Part shown: positions 36,931 through 46,011 of the stretch, piece by piece | How the letters are laid out: each line of letters starts with the position of its first letter | Position numbering within the stretch: position 1 is the first letter of the stretch | Source: Parus major | Taxonomy: Eukaryota; Chordata; Aves; Passeriformes; Paridae | Length of the DNA: 64,000 bases | Assembly (NCBI RefSeq): GCF_001522545.3 | Contig: NC_031783.1 | Span: forward strand, 2,757,562 to 2,821,561 | Direction of reading: 5' to 3' | Notes under the pieces: generated by a model | Told to the model about the DNA's origin: nothing | The model's input: the letters and a program-made list of their open reading frames with translations, nothing else | Database searches by the model: none | Position numbers and translations under genes: made by a program

Positions 36931-38222
36931 TTCTGTGCCAGTTTGCTCTTGAGAACCTGGACTTGCTGGGGATGGAACACACAGGCAGGCTGGAAACATC
37001 CCAGCTTCTGCCACCCAGCCTGTTCCCCCTGTGCCCCTGCAAGAACAGCACAGCCCTGTCAGCCAGCCCCACCAGCCTGTGCCAGGCTCCTCTGCAGGCT
37101 CCAATACCCCTCACGAGGACTCCAGCCCCTTCTCTGTCCTAAAGAGCAGCAGGGAAGTCTGGTTTCCATGAAATGCTGCTGTTTAGATCCCACTCAACTC
37201 TACCACCTCTCACCCAACCCCCAGCACGGCCCTGCCGAGGCTCTGTGCTCACCCAGCGTCTGCTTCTGCACCACTTCTCCCCAAACCCTCAGGGCACTGG
37301 CAATCTCCACTCCCCCACGGTCCTTCTCCATTCCAGTGCAGAGGGGCTGAGCCACATCCTGTTCTACAAGCCCAGTTTCTCTCTCATCAGTCCTGTGGCT
37401 CACAAACCAAGGCAGGGCACTAGCCCTGATGTGCCAGAGAGGGGGAAGCCCAAGACAGGGGTAAGGCAGTGTCTCTTCCAGGAGCAAAGAATGATCCAGA
37501 GAGATGACCCACACAAGGTTCAGCCTGCAGGCTCTGTGCTTGTCCCTCACCTCAGAGCTGAGAGGAAAGGGCAGAGGCTGATTTTGATCCACCCAGAAAC
37601 ACTGTGCCACCACAAAGCTTCCAGACAACACCAGGGACTCCCAGTGCTGTTCATCAGCCTGTAATTATGGCAAGTGCTTTGCAGTCCCTTGTTGCCAGAC
37701 AGCAGCAAAGACCTCAACACCCAATTCAACTCCATTTTTACCAACATACAAGAAACAGGGCTGTAACCCAGGGGGTAGTGAGCTGTGCTGGGGAGCTCAG
37801 CCCCACCTGAGGGATTTGGGGTCACACTTTAGGGGCTGGATGAAGCTGGGGTTTGATCTAAGTTGTGTCTCACAGTCCCTGGTAACAACACACTCACAAG
37901 ATAAGTATCAGAGAGAAGTTTACTGCTATTAATACCAAAATGTGTATTTCCTATCACAGGGGGGCTCTCAACAGCAGCCAACTGCTTGCACAGGCAGGAG
38001 ATCCACAGTGAGTCAGTCTGACAAGAACTCTCAGAGCCACAGCATAGAAACTCTTTCCTCAGCCCACAGGAACAGGTCCTCACTGAATTTAGGCTGTCAT
38101 GACACTTCAGGAGTGTGGTTTTCATGTGGCCCCTTCCCCACCAGTGTGGTTCAGGCAGCAGAGCCCCTGAACCCCAGTGCTTTGTCTGCAGCAGGGATTT
38201 TGCTCCCAAGGTTTCTCTCCTT
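36931..38222. other. Region downstream of MRPL28, including its 3' UTR
   Basis: The MRPL28 3' UTR starts at 38222 and runs down in coordinate. No canonical AATAAA was seen on the minus strand within 600 bases. The rare variant AGTAAA lies at 37924-37919, so the transcript end is uncertain. No other gene is recognised here. Confidence 0.45.
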
Positions 38223-38306
38223 CTACTGCTTCTGCACTGCCTGTTGCTGTTCTTTCAGCTGGCTGACAAGCTCTTCAGCATACACCTTGAAGAGAGGGAC
38301 AGGATC
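38223..38306 (-). CDS. MRPL28: MRPL28 coding exon 5 (last)
   Basis: Encodes the C-terminal 27 residues (222-248), DPVPLFKVYAEELVSQ to AVQKQ, then TAG at 38225-38223. The glutamine-rich tail resembles the mammalian end. Acceptor CAG at 38309-38307. Confidence 0.95.
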   Translation of the reverse strand, partial: DPVPLFKVYAEELVSQLKEQQQAVQKQ

Positions 38307-38712
38307 CTGCAACAAAGCAGAGGACAAACCACATGAGAAGAGTGAACCTGAGCAGCAGCAAGGAGAAGTGCAGTGGGGAGCCCAGGGACTGCTGGCACCT
38401 GAAACCAGAGGAAGATGAGACTGGGTTTTTATTCTGGGGCTGAACAAGGCAACCTGTTGTGCCTCAGCTGCTGCTCAGCTCTGTAACCCTCCCTCAGAGA
38501 GGGCAGGAACCTGTGTGGGGCATTCAGCAGCTCCCCCAGTTCTGAGAGCAGATGAGAATCATCAGTAGCTCCCCAAGGATCCTTTCCTTCCCTTCCCTCC
38601 TCACGTTGCCTGCCACCAGTGTGTACTGGAGCAGGTGGGTGAACACACCCCATGACGAAGGTGAATGTGCAGCCACAACAGCTCAGTGCTGAGCACTGCC
38701 TCAGGAACTCAC

Positions 38713-38799
38713 CTGTTTTTCCAGGAGCCTCTGCTTTTCTATGGCTTCTTCCAAACTCAAGCCAACCCATTCAGCCTCCTCTTCTGGGATCACAAATTC
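38713..38799 (-). CDS. MRPL28: MRPL28 coding exon 4
   Basis: Encodes 29 residues (193-221), [16 protein letters not shown] to RLLEKQ. Acceptor TTTATCACAG precedes 38799 and the donor is CAG|GTGAG at 38713/38712. Confidence 0.95.
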
Positions 38800-39366
38800 C
38801 TGTGATAAAAGAAGGAGAAGGTAGCACAGTCTTTGCAGGTAGCCAAGATGCAAATCCTCTCTATGCCCAGGACACAAATGTGATCCACAGAAACATTTCT
38901 ATGGGCAAATCTTAGAGCCGTGTTCCCTCATTTCTAACAACCAAGGTCCCCTTCTCTTCTCTCTTTTTAGCAGGGGTCCTGCTCTCTGATCACCTGTGTC
39001 TGCTCCTGCAATTCTTTTATGCAGTTCTGGGGCCGTTTCTCAGCACAACTCCGTGGACTCTGGGTGCTGGTTTTGTTTTCATGCTGGCAACCACCACCAG
39101 CTGCACAAAACTGAACATGGGCACTCCGGGCTCCTCCCTCCAGGGGCAGCACAAATTCTTACTGTTTTATACTGCAGACTCTCACTGACCTCAATCACAG
39201 CAAAAATACTGCTTTTTGTGTCCCTGAATGATGAGTACAAAAATTAGGAGCCTGCAGAGATGTTGTTTATATTTTCTTGTCCCTCAGCACAAGAGCACCA
39301 ACACCAGTGCCAGGTGACCATCCAAGCAGTGAACAGCAGGACAGGGACTGCAGGCCAGGAACCCAC

Positions 39367-39501
39367 CTTGTACTTGTCATAGATGGCCTCTCTCCTGGCT
39401 GGATCATCGGGATGCAGCTTGGGATCCCGCCGGGCCAGGCGCAGCAGCATCGTCCGCTTCAAATCCATCCCGAGCTTGGAGCACAAGTCAACCCTGGGAG
39501 T
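39367..39501 (-). CDS. MRPL28: MRPL28 coding exon 3
   Basis: Encodes residues 148-192, starting [16 protein letters not shown] and ending REAIYDKYK. This is the most conserved part of the family. Acceptor CAG at 39504-39502, donor AAG|GTGGG at 39367/39366. Confidence 0.96.
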
Positions 39502-40168
39502 CTGCACAAAGGGAGCCTGGAGTCAGGCTGCACCAAGGGACCAGCAGCCAGGGAACACAGGAGTCTCCCAGCACACTGACAGCTTATCCACACACAGCAG
39601 AGGCTCTCAAAACACTTGTTGTGAAAGGGGAAAGATCTATTGGATTTGTTCTGGAGACAGATCTGAGTTTCAATATCAAGGGCACCAGTCAAGAGGGTAT
39701 TAAAGGCTGGAGCATTAGAGCTGTGCTAAAACATTAACAGTAGCAGTTGTTCAGACTGGAGGAGAGAACATTGAGGGCAGAGCTCAGCAGGGGCTGCAGC
39801 TCCTCCCGAGGGGCAGCTCCGGTCTCTGGGACTGGGACAGGAGCAGGGAACGGCTGGAGCTGGGCCAGGGCAGGCTCAGGCTGCAGATCAGGGAAAGGTT
39901 CTTCCCCCAGAGGTGCTGGCACTGCCCAGGGAGTGGGTACAGCCCCGAGGCTGCCAGAGCTCCAGGAGTGTTTGGACACTGCTCAGGCACAGGGTGGGGT
40001 TGTTGGGGTGCCTGTGCAGGGCCAGAGGTTGGACTGGATGATCCCTGTGGGTCTGTTCCAACTTGGGATTTTCTGTGCCAGAATTCTGTGGCTCCCGGCC
40101 CGTCAGCCCATGGGTGAGGGCAGCGTGGGCTCAGCCGCGCCCGGCCGGAGCCCCGGCGGGTGCGGTAC
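39502..40168 (-). other. MRPL28: MRPL28 intron 2, half filled by a CR1
   Basis: This 667-base intron has canonical GT-AG ends. Its middle is occupied by a plus-strand CR1 copy, antisense to the gene. The rest shows no feature. Confidence 0.85.
39745..40092 (+). mobile_element. CR1 LINE fragment in MRPL28 intron 2
   Basis: The sequence runs from 'gaggagagaacattgag' through 'ttcttcccccagaggtgctggcactgccc' and 'ggttggactggatgatccctgtgggtctgttccaact' to an 'attctgtg' 3' end near 40090. This is a common bird CR1 3' region. It is in plus orientation and 5'-truncated. Confidence 0.85.
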
Positions 40169-40321
40169 CTTGAGGATGTAGAAGTCGAAGCCGAAGGCGG
40201 CGTCGATGAGGTCGAGCGTGCGCATGGTGACGGTGATGGTCAGCGTGGCGTCCAGGATCTCGCTGTAGAACTGCCGCTTGAGCAGCTGCGGCTTCCACGT
40301 CTTGGGCAGCCTGGTGGAGAG
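40169..40321 (-). CDS. MRPL28: MRPL28 coding exon 2
   Basis: Encodes residues 97-147 ([14 protein letters not shown] to FGFDFYILK), including the conserved [13 protein letters not shown] stretch. The acceptor CAG lies at 40324-40322 and the donor AAG|GTACCG at 40169/40168. The exon is 153 bases, phase 0 at both ends. Confidence 0.96.
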
Positions 40322-40407
40322 CTGGGCACGGCGCGGCCGTCAGGGGCTGTCCCGGGGGGAGGCCCCGCTGCCCCCGGCCCGGGCCCGGGGAAGGCCGCGG
40401 CGCTCAC

Positions 40408-40695
40408 CTTGTCGTTCTGCGCGTAGCGGAAGCCGCGGATCCATCCCTCGCCGCCCCAGAGCCCCTCGTCGGCGGCGGGCGGGAAGTACACGGGCACCGG
40501 CACGTCCTGCACGCGCTCGCGCTCCCCGGTGCGCGGGTTCCGCCGGTAGCGCAGGCCGTGCGGTTCCCAGTGCACGGGGGTGGGCGGCGTGTCGTCCTGC
40601 AGCGAGGCCAGGTAGTGCTGCGGCAGCCGGGCGCAGATGCCCTCCCGCATCCGCATGGCGGCCCAGAGGCGCGGCGGGAAGCGGTGCAGCGGCAT
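40408..40695 (-). CDS. MRPL28: MRPL28 coding exon 1
   Basis: Encodes residues 1-96, from MPLHRF to YAQNDK. The conserved segments [16 protein letters not shown] and GLWGGEGWI are all present. The donor reads AAG|GTGAGC at 40408/40407. Intron 1 is only 86 bases. Confidence 0.96.
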
Positions 40696-40959
40696 CGCCC
40701 CGACCCCGCGTCCCCCGACCCGGTCTGGGCCCCGCCGCCGCTTCCGCCCCGCGCGGCCCTGAACGGAGCCGCAGCCACCGCTCATTGGCTGGCACCAACA
40801 GAGCACGACGGTGGCCGGGATGGGCCGCGCAGCGCCCGCGTTTCGTCCCCAGCAAGCACGGAAGGCGCTGGAGCGCGGTCCCGGCTCCGCCCGGCGGGGC
40901 CCAGAGCGGAGCGGGGATGGGCAGGGACGGAACCGCTGCAATTCCACCTCAATGGACTC

Positions 40960-41260
40960 GGGGGAACGGCTGGAGCTGGGCTCAGGCTGGAGAACAGGGC
41001 AGGTTCTTCCCCCAGAGGTGCTGGCATTGCCCAGGCTCCCCAGGGAATGGGCACGGCCCCGAGGCTGCCAGAGCTCCAGGGATCCCCAGGGATGCCCAAG
41101 GATGCCCAGGGATCCCCAGGGATGCCCAAGGATGCCCAGGGATCCCCAGGGATGCCCAAGGATGCCCAGGGATACCCAGAGATACCCAGGGATGCCCAGG
41201 GATGCCCAGGATGGGGTTGTTGGAGTGGATTTTCCTTGTGGGTCCCTTCCCACTGAGGAC
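40960..41260 (+). mobile_element. CR1 LINE fragment upstream of MRPL28, carrying a minisatellite
   Basis: It shares 'acggctggagctggg', 'ggttcttcccccagaggtgctggca' and 'ggctgccagagctccagg' with the copy at 39745-40092. It is therefore the same CR1 subfamily and orientation. It is interrupted by the 10-bp tandem array at 41081-41210, after which CR1-like 'atggggttgttggagtgg' resumes. Confidence 0.75.
41081..41210. repeat. 10-bp minisatellite, 13 units, with 30-bp higher-order period
   Basis: Exactly thirteen 10-base units of the type GATGCCCAGG follow one another. The triplet GATCCCCAGG-GATGCCCAAG-GATGCCCAGG is repeated three times perfectly (41081-41170), showing expansion in 30-base steps. 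The last four units are more varied. Confidence 0.95.
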
Positions 41261-41261
41261 A

Positions 41262-41450
41262 TTCACTCATCCTGTGCAGAAGAACTTCACACGGAGGGTG
41301 GCAGAGCCCTGGAACAGCTGCCCAGGGAAGGATCTCCCTCTCTGGGGACATCCCAAATGCCACCCGGACACACTCCTGTGTCCCCTGCTCCAGGTGGCCC
41401 TGCCTGGGCAAGGGGGGTGGATGAGATGAGGTCCCTTCAAGCCCTGTGCT
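41262..41450 (+). mobile_element. CR1-derived fragment
   Basis: The segments 'gcagagccctggaacagctgcccagggaa' and 'ctgctccaggtggccctgcctgggcaaggggggtggatgagatgaggtcccttc' match the 3' part of bird CR1 elements. Its boundaries are uncertain, and it may be a second insertion next to the minisatellite-bearing copy. Confidence 0.6.
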
Positions 41451-41495
41451 TGTGTGACTGCAGCCACCAGGCGTCTGCCCGCAAATACCGTCACC

Positions 41496-41501
41496 TTTAT
41501 T
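41496..41501 (-). terminator. PGAP6: Candidate PGAP6 polyadenylation signal
   Basis: AATAAA on the minus strand, in an AT-rich stretch about 2.2 kb past the PGAP6 stop codon and just before CR1-derived DNA. If used, the PGAP6 3' UTR would include the minisatellite at 41836-42205. A closer signal may have been missed. Confidence 0.4.
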
Positions 41502-43724
41502 AAATTATAAAACCGTAAGCTTTAAAATTTACCGTATAAAATAATCACAGGTATTAACAGCAAAGAAAAAAAATAACCTTTTTTTTTCCCCCCCCAGACA
41601 CAGGAATTTGCTCAGATTTTACCCAAAATAATTAACCCTCCCTCCTGCAGGCACAAGGCCAGGTCAGCAGGGAGGGGGTAAAGCAAAAATTAACGATCAA
41701 ACACAAAATAAACAATCACGTTCGCGGGATTTCTTGCCCCAAAGCTTCTCCTGCTTCCAGCATGGAAATCCCTGAAGGGAAAGGCCAGATGAGGAATTAT
41801 TGCTTTCTATGATAACCAGCAATACCCGGCCACATCAGTGGCATCAGGTCACACTGGTGGCACCCGGGTCACACTAGCAGTACCCAGGTCACACTGGGGG
41901 CGCCTGGGCCACCCTGGTGGCACCCAGGTCACACTGGGGGCACCTGGGCCACCCTGGTGGCACCCACGTCACACTGGCAGCAGTCAAGTCACACTGGTGG
42001 CACCTGAGTCACACCAGCAGCACCTGGGTCACACTGGAAGCACTCAGGCCACGTCGGCAGTACCCAGGTTACAGTGGCACCCAAGTCACACTGGCAGCAG
42101 TCAGGTCACACTGGTGTCACCCAGGTCACACTGGCAGCACCTGGGTCACACTGGCAGCACCTGGGTCACACTGGCAGCACCCAGACCAGTCTGGTGGCAC
42201 CCAGGTGGCCTGGCATGGACGGCACGGCTGTGAAGGAGCGGCGGTCGCCTGCCATGGTGCTGTGGCCTCAGCACCGCTGTGCAAACTGAGACAGGGGAAA
42301 AAAAAGTGCCTAGAAGTGATAAAAGTTGGAGGAAGCCCTGAGGGCCCCATGTCCCCCTTTCCAGCACAAGGAAACGCAGGGGACACGGGTGAGGGGGGGA
42401 TGACACTGCTGGCTGTGGACAAGTGTCCTTCACTTGTCCTGAGCCTGCTTAAAAAGGGGGACTTTGCAGAGGGATAAAGTGCAGAGCTGAGCTGGGTGCT
42501 CCTCAAAGCAAGGAAAGAACCCCAAGGAGGCAAATCCTTCATTAAAAGCTCTTTCCTCCCCAAAGCCACCTGAGGAGGGGCTCCCAGCAGCACCACCAGG
42601 CTGACACAGCTGGAACGACGTAGTTGAGCCCTTATCTGTACGAGAAGGATGGGCAAAGACAACTTCCCTGCTTGCCAAGTTCTGCCCTTGCTTTCCACGT
42701 GGCCTAGAGTAAGGCTAAGGTGAGAGCTGCTGCAAAGGAGACCTTGACCACCTGGGGAGCCTCTGGTGATGCTCCTGGCTGGGCTGGGACCCTGCAGCAC
42801 ATCCAGGCTCCGAGGCACAGCAGGCTGGAGGAGCAGCTCAGGCACCACCCTGAATCACATGCCCCAGAGAGAGCCCTGCCCATGCCGAACCCCCCAAAAG
42901 GAGGAAAACGCTGAATACCTGAACACCATCAGCCTGGCTCTTTCCAGAGCTGAAGTGAAGCTCAGTCTGAACCCTGCACTGCTGTGGATGCTGTGGATGC
43001 TCTCACATCTGTGAGATGCTGCTGCTGCCTCCTGCATGTCCCCACGTGGGGATTTTCACATTCCTGCCAGGTCTGATCCTGAATCCAGGGCCCAAGTCCC
43101 AGCCCCATTCTTTCCCCACAGAATCAGGACCAGGTAAGAGCAGCAGCACCTGTTTCAGAGGGAGAGAGGCTCCAGACCCCCAAGGAGATGGCAGCCAAAG
43201 GTCCAGCACACGTTGGGGTCAGTTCCCTCTCTCCCCATCAGCACCAAGGGCACCTGGCAGTATTTGCTCTCCAGATCAGAAGAAACGTGTTCTTCTCTTG
43301 GGTTCAAGTGCTGACTGCAGGATGGCAGGGGAGGTCCCTGTCCCACATCCTCTACCAGGACGGGGTGCAGAGAAGAGCCCAGCAGCCAAAGCCTTGGCTC
43401 CAGCTCTGTGGGCTAAGCCCAAGCCTCATGGATGCAGCAGCGGGGGAAGAAGGGTTGGCGATTTCCCCCAGGGCTATGGGGAGGTGGGGGACAAGCTATT
43501 CCTTGATCTTGAGCCATGAAGAGCCTGCCCCACCCCAGGAGAAAAGCAGAGCTGGCCTCAAACTTGCCTCCATAAGACCAGCCCAAACCATCTTCATCTC
43601 TAAACCCTGTCCACGCTGTGCCCTCGTGTCCAGGGAACGAGCACGTGAGAGGACTGACGACACACGAGGGGCAGCCACGGCCAAAAGCAGCTTCCCCATC
43701 CCTCCACCCTGCGACCAGGACAGG
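41502..43724 (-). other. PGAP6: PGAP6 3' flank, possibly 3' UTR
   Basis: Non-coding DNA between the PGAP6 stop and the candidate polyadenylation signal. It contains an AT-rich end (41480-41750), the minisatellite at 41836-42205 and otherwise unremarkable sequence. The plus-strand open frames here are antisense chance frames. Confidence 0.45.
41836..42205. repeat. Minisatellite of about 19 units, roughly 20 bp each
   Basis: The unit is of the form GGCACCTGGGTCACACTGGC, with lengths of about 16-21 bases and moderate divergence. Most units contain an RGGTCA-like hexamer (AGGTCA or GGGTCA). The last few units are nearly identical, pointing to recent expansion at that end. Confidence 0.9.
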
Positions 43725-44021
43725 TCAGGTCACAGCATAGAGCTCCTCACGGTCGTTCTGGCAGATCTGATAGCGACACGTGAGCTTCTGGGACCAGGCC
43801 CAGGGCTTCTTATGCTTGTCCCGAGGAGGGAGCAGGAAAGCGACACTGCAAGCCACCAGCACGTGCCAGATGCTGTGGGTGTAGTAATAGTTCTCATTGG
43901 TTTCCATGAAAGCGTACACTGAGATGGCAATGAAAGCCAAGGTGATCCCTGGGAGGAGGTAGAAAACCCAGCGCTTCCACGAGGAGGGGTAGCAGTGCCT
44001 GCGCTTTGCTCCGTGGTGAAC
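43725..44021 (-). CDS. PGAP6: PGAP6 last coding exon
   Basis: Encodes VHHGAKRRHCYPSSW through two membrane segments to NDREELYAVT and TGA at 43727-43725. It carries NYYYTHSIWHVL, whose H-x3-H is the last CREST motif. Acceptor CCCCCCCAG precedes 44021, phase 0. Confidence 0.96.
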   Translation of the reverse strand, partial: VHHGAKRRHCYPSSWKRWVFYLLPGITLAFIAISVYAFMETNENYYYTHSIWHVLVACSVAFLLPPRDKHKKPWAWSQKLTCRYQICQNDREELYAVT

Positions 44022-44432
44022 CTGGGGGGGTCAGAGCACACGGGGGTTTAGCAGAGGCTGGGGCAGGGGGGAGACAGACCCCAGAGCATCTGCCAACCTC
44101 CCAGAGGGTGCTTGCTGTCCCTGAGGAGTTCAGCCCCTCCGCTGCTTGGGCCCATCTCTGCCCAGCACAGAAGGTACAGCTCCTCCCCAGGGCCAAGCCA
44201 CAGCCCATGCTGTGGGACAGCACTGCAGTTCCAGGTCTGAGACCCAGAACCAGGGCATTTCTCAGCTACTGCAGGGCTGGGAGGTGAATCCCTTGCCCTG
44301 TCCCCTCCACCAGGGTGTTTCAGGGTTTCAAGCCATGCCTGTGGATAGGCTGGAGCCTCAGATCTGCTCTACCACCACCATTCCCCATGGGGAGCAAAGA
44401 GCAGCAGGTCCAGCCTGGCTGCCCTCACTTAC

Positions 44433-44549
44433 CCACGCTGTAACCATGATGACGAGGGCGAAGAGGCAGGGACCCATCATGTTCCACACCCCTCTGCGGT
44501 CCAGCTGCAGGGACATGGCAATTAACAGGGTCCCCAAGATGAAAAGCAC
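44433..44549 (-). CDS. PGAP6: PGAP6 coding exon, membrane segments 4-5
   Basis: 39 codons, VLFILGTLLIAMSLQLDRRG to MVTAW, phase 0 at both ends. Acceptor TCTTTTGCAG precedes 44549 and the donor is GTAAGT. Highly conserved with mammals. Confidence 0.96.
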
Positions 44550-44901
44550 CTGCAAAAGAGACACCACCACTACTCAGGAGCTCATCTGTCGAGAGAGTAC
44601 AGCCAGACATGCCAGAGGCAAGGAGAACCTCTTCTGGTTACCCAGCTCGGCATCCATGCAAGAGTCAGGGACAACACCTTCAAGAAGGAGAAATCACAGA
44701 ACCCATGAACCTTTACCCCAAATCTCAGGGGAAATCTTCAGGCCCAGCCCCCTTTGTGAGCACACAAACCAACCAAACTGCTGGGACAAAACAACCCAGG
44801 GTGACAAACAGGCTCTGTCACCAGCTGTGTCATTACAACACAGAGGGCTCAGCGTGGCCACTCGTGGTCTGGCTGGGCCATGGGGGACACCTGACACTCA
44901 C

Positions 44902-45048
44902 GTATTTCAGGATCTTCTTCAGACGGGCCATGCACAGGATGGTGACCCAGATGGACACCACGGAGCCCAGGAAGTCACAGTACTGCAGGGTGTCATAGTC
45001 CATGATGCACATCACAGCCACGCCCGGCTGGTCACACGCGTGGTAGAA
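44902..45048 (-). CDS. PGAP6: PGAP6 coding exon with CREST His and Asp
   Basis: 49 codons, [14 protein letters not shown] to ARLKKILKY, phase 0. The His of FYH completes the S-x3-H motif begun in the previous exon. QYCDFLGS holds the conserved Asp of the third membrane segment. Donor GTGAGT. Confidence 0.96.
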
Positions 45049-45261
45049 CTGCAGATGGGACAAAAGCAAAGGTCTGCATCACCCAGCAGCACCACATGGC
45101 TCTGTGGGAAGGGGAGGCAGCAGAAGGCTCAGCCCACAGGCAGGATCCCTCCTGCAGTGGCTCCAGGAAGCTCCACCAAACCACTGTGGCATGGAAAGCA
45201 GGTGAGAGCAGGCACCCTGCATGTCCCAGCAGCTCTGAAAGGGCAGGACATAGCACTGGGG

Positions 45262-45705
45262 TGAGTCCAGAGGTGGGACATGGACTTGATAAGGGGATTG
45301 AAGCACCTGCTCTATGAAGACAGGCTGGGAAAGCTGGGGCTGTTCAGCCTGGAGAAGAGAAGGTTGCATGGAGAACTCATAGCACCTTCCAGCATTTGAA
45401 AGGGGGCTGCAGGGAAGCTGGAAAGGGATTCTTCTCAGGAACTGGAGTGATGGGACAAGGACTAATGGGTACAAATTGAAAGAGGGGAAATTTAGGTTAG
45501 GTATCAGGGAGAAATGCTTTACTGTGAGCATGGTGAGACACTGAAACAAGTTTTCCAGGGAGGTTGTTGATGCCCAGCCCTGGAAGTATTCACAGCCAGG
45601 CTGGATAAAGCCTTGAGCAATCAGGTCTAGGGGGAGGTGTCCCTGTCCACGGAACTAGGTGATTTTTAAGGTCCATCTCAATCCCTTAACATTCTCGGAT
45701 GGAGG
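45262..45705 (+). mobile_element. CR1 LINE fragment in a PGAP6 intron
   Basis: Runs from 'gataaggggattgaagcacctgc' and 'aggctgggaaagctggggctgttcagcctggagaagagaagg' through 'gggagaaatgctttactgtgagcatggtgagacactg' to 'aaggtccatctcaatccc'. This is a typical bird CR1 3' region in plus orientation, antisense to PGAP6, inside the 784-base intron 45049-45832. Confidence 0.92.
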
Positions 45706-45832
45706 TGCTTGTCCAGTGATCCCAGAAGCTCCTTGTGGAGCTCCAGGATGGGCTGCTCCACCAAGGACTTCATTCTGGTGCAGCATTCCCAGAGCTCAGG
45801 GGGAGGTGTCAGGGGACACAGGCAGGCCCTAC

Positions 45833-46011
45833 CGTGGAGAAGAACATGGTGTAGGTGTAGACAGAGGCCTCCACCAGGTAGTAGCGATAGACAGCGACGG
45901 CAATGGCAGGCAGGAACATGAGGTTGCTCAGGGTGAGCAGGAGCGTGGCCAAGTTCTGTGTGCCCACGGTCTGAGCCTTGGTGTCATCTGTGCAGCTCCA
46001 GCCTCCCCAGC
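45833..46011 (-). CDS. PGAP6: PGAP6 coding exon, EGF end and first membrane segments
   Basis: 179 bases that begin with two bases of a split Gly codon, then WGGWSCTDD, closing the EGF-like module. LATLLLTLSNLMFL starts the membrane domain, and the exon ends at YTYTMFFST, whose Ser is the first CREST residue. Acceptor TGTCTGCAG, donor ACG|GTAGGG. Confidence 0.96.

Larger units (their letters stand above)
38223..40695 (-). other. MRPL28: MRPL28 gene, five coding exons, complete CDS
   Basis: MRPL28 (mL28) is a nuclear-encoded protein of the mitochondrial large ribosomal subunit. It acts in the matrix after import. The exons are 40695-40408, 40321-40169, 39501-39367, 38799-38713 and 38306-38223. 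All introns are phase 0 with GT-AG ends, and the exons join to 248 residues plus a stop. The human protein is slightly longer, at 256. The start [11 protein letters not shown] aligns with the mammalian N-terminus and was preferred over a long upstream in-frame extension. Upstream DNA is CpG-rich, with a CCAAT box on the gene's strand at 40788-40784 and an ETS-type GCGGAAG at 40747-40741, both common at mitochondrial protein promoters. A CR1 copy sits in intron 2. PGAP6 lies upstream in the same direction and AXIN1 far downstream. Confidence 0.96.
40150..40940 (-). promoter_or_regulatory. MRPL28: CpG island and promoter of MRPL28
   Basis: CpG-dense DNA covers exons 1-2 and about 200 bases upstream of the ATG. 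No TATA box is visible. A CCAAT box (40788-40784, minus strand) and a GCGGAAG ETS core (40747-40741) lie 46-93 bases before the start codon. The transcription start is not determinable by eye. Confidence 0.6.

Noticed and set aside
43188..43922. 244-codon plus-strand frame
   Set aside because: It overlaps the PGAP6 last exon antisense and has no family resemblance.
44146..45264. 372-codon plus-strand frame
   Set aside because: It is antisense to two PGAP6 exons and the introns around them. The real coding evidence is on the minus strand.
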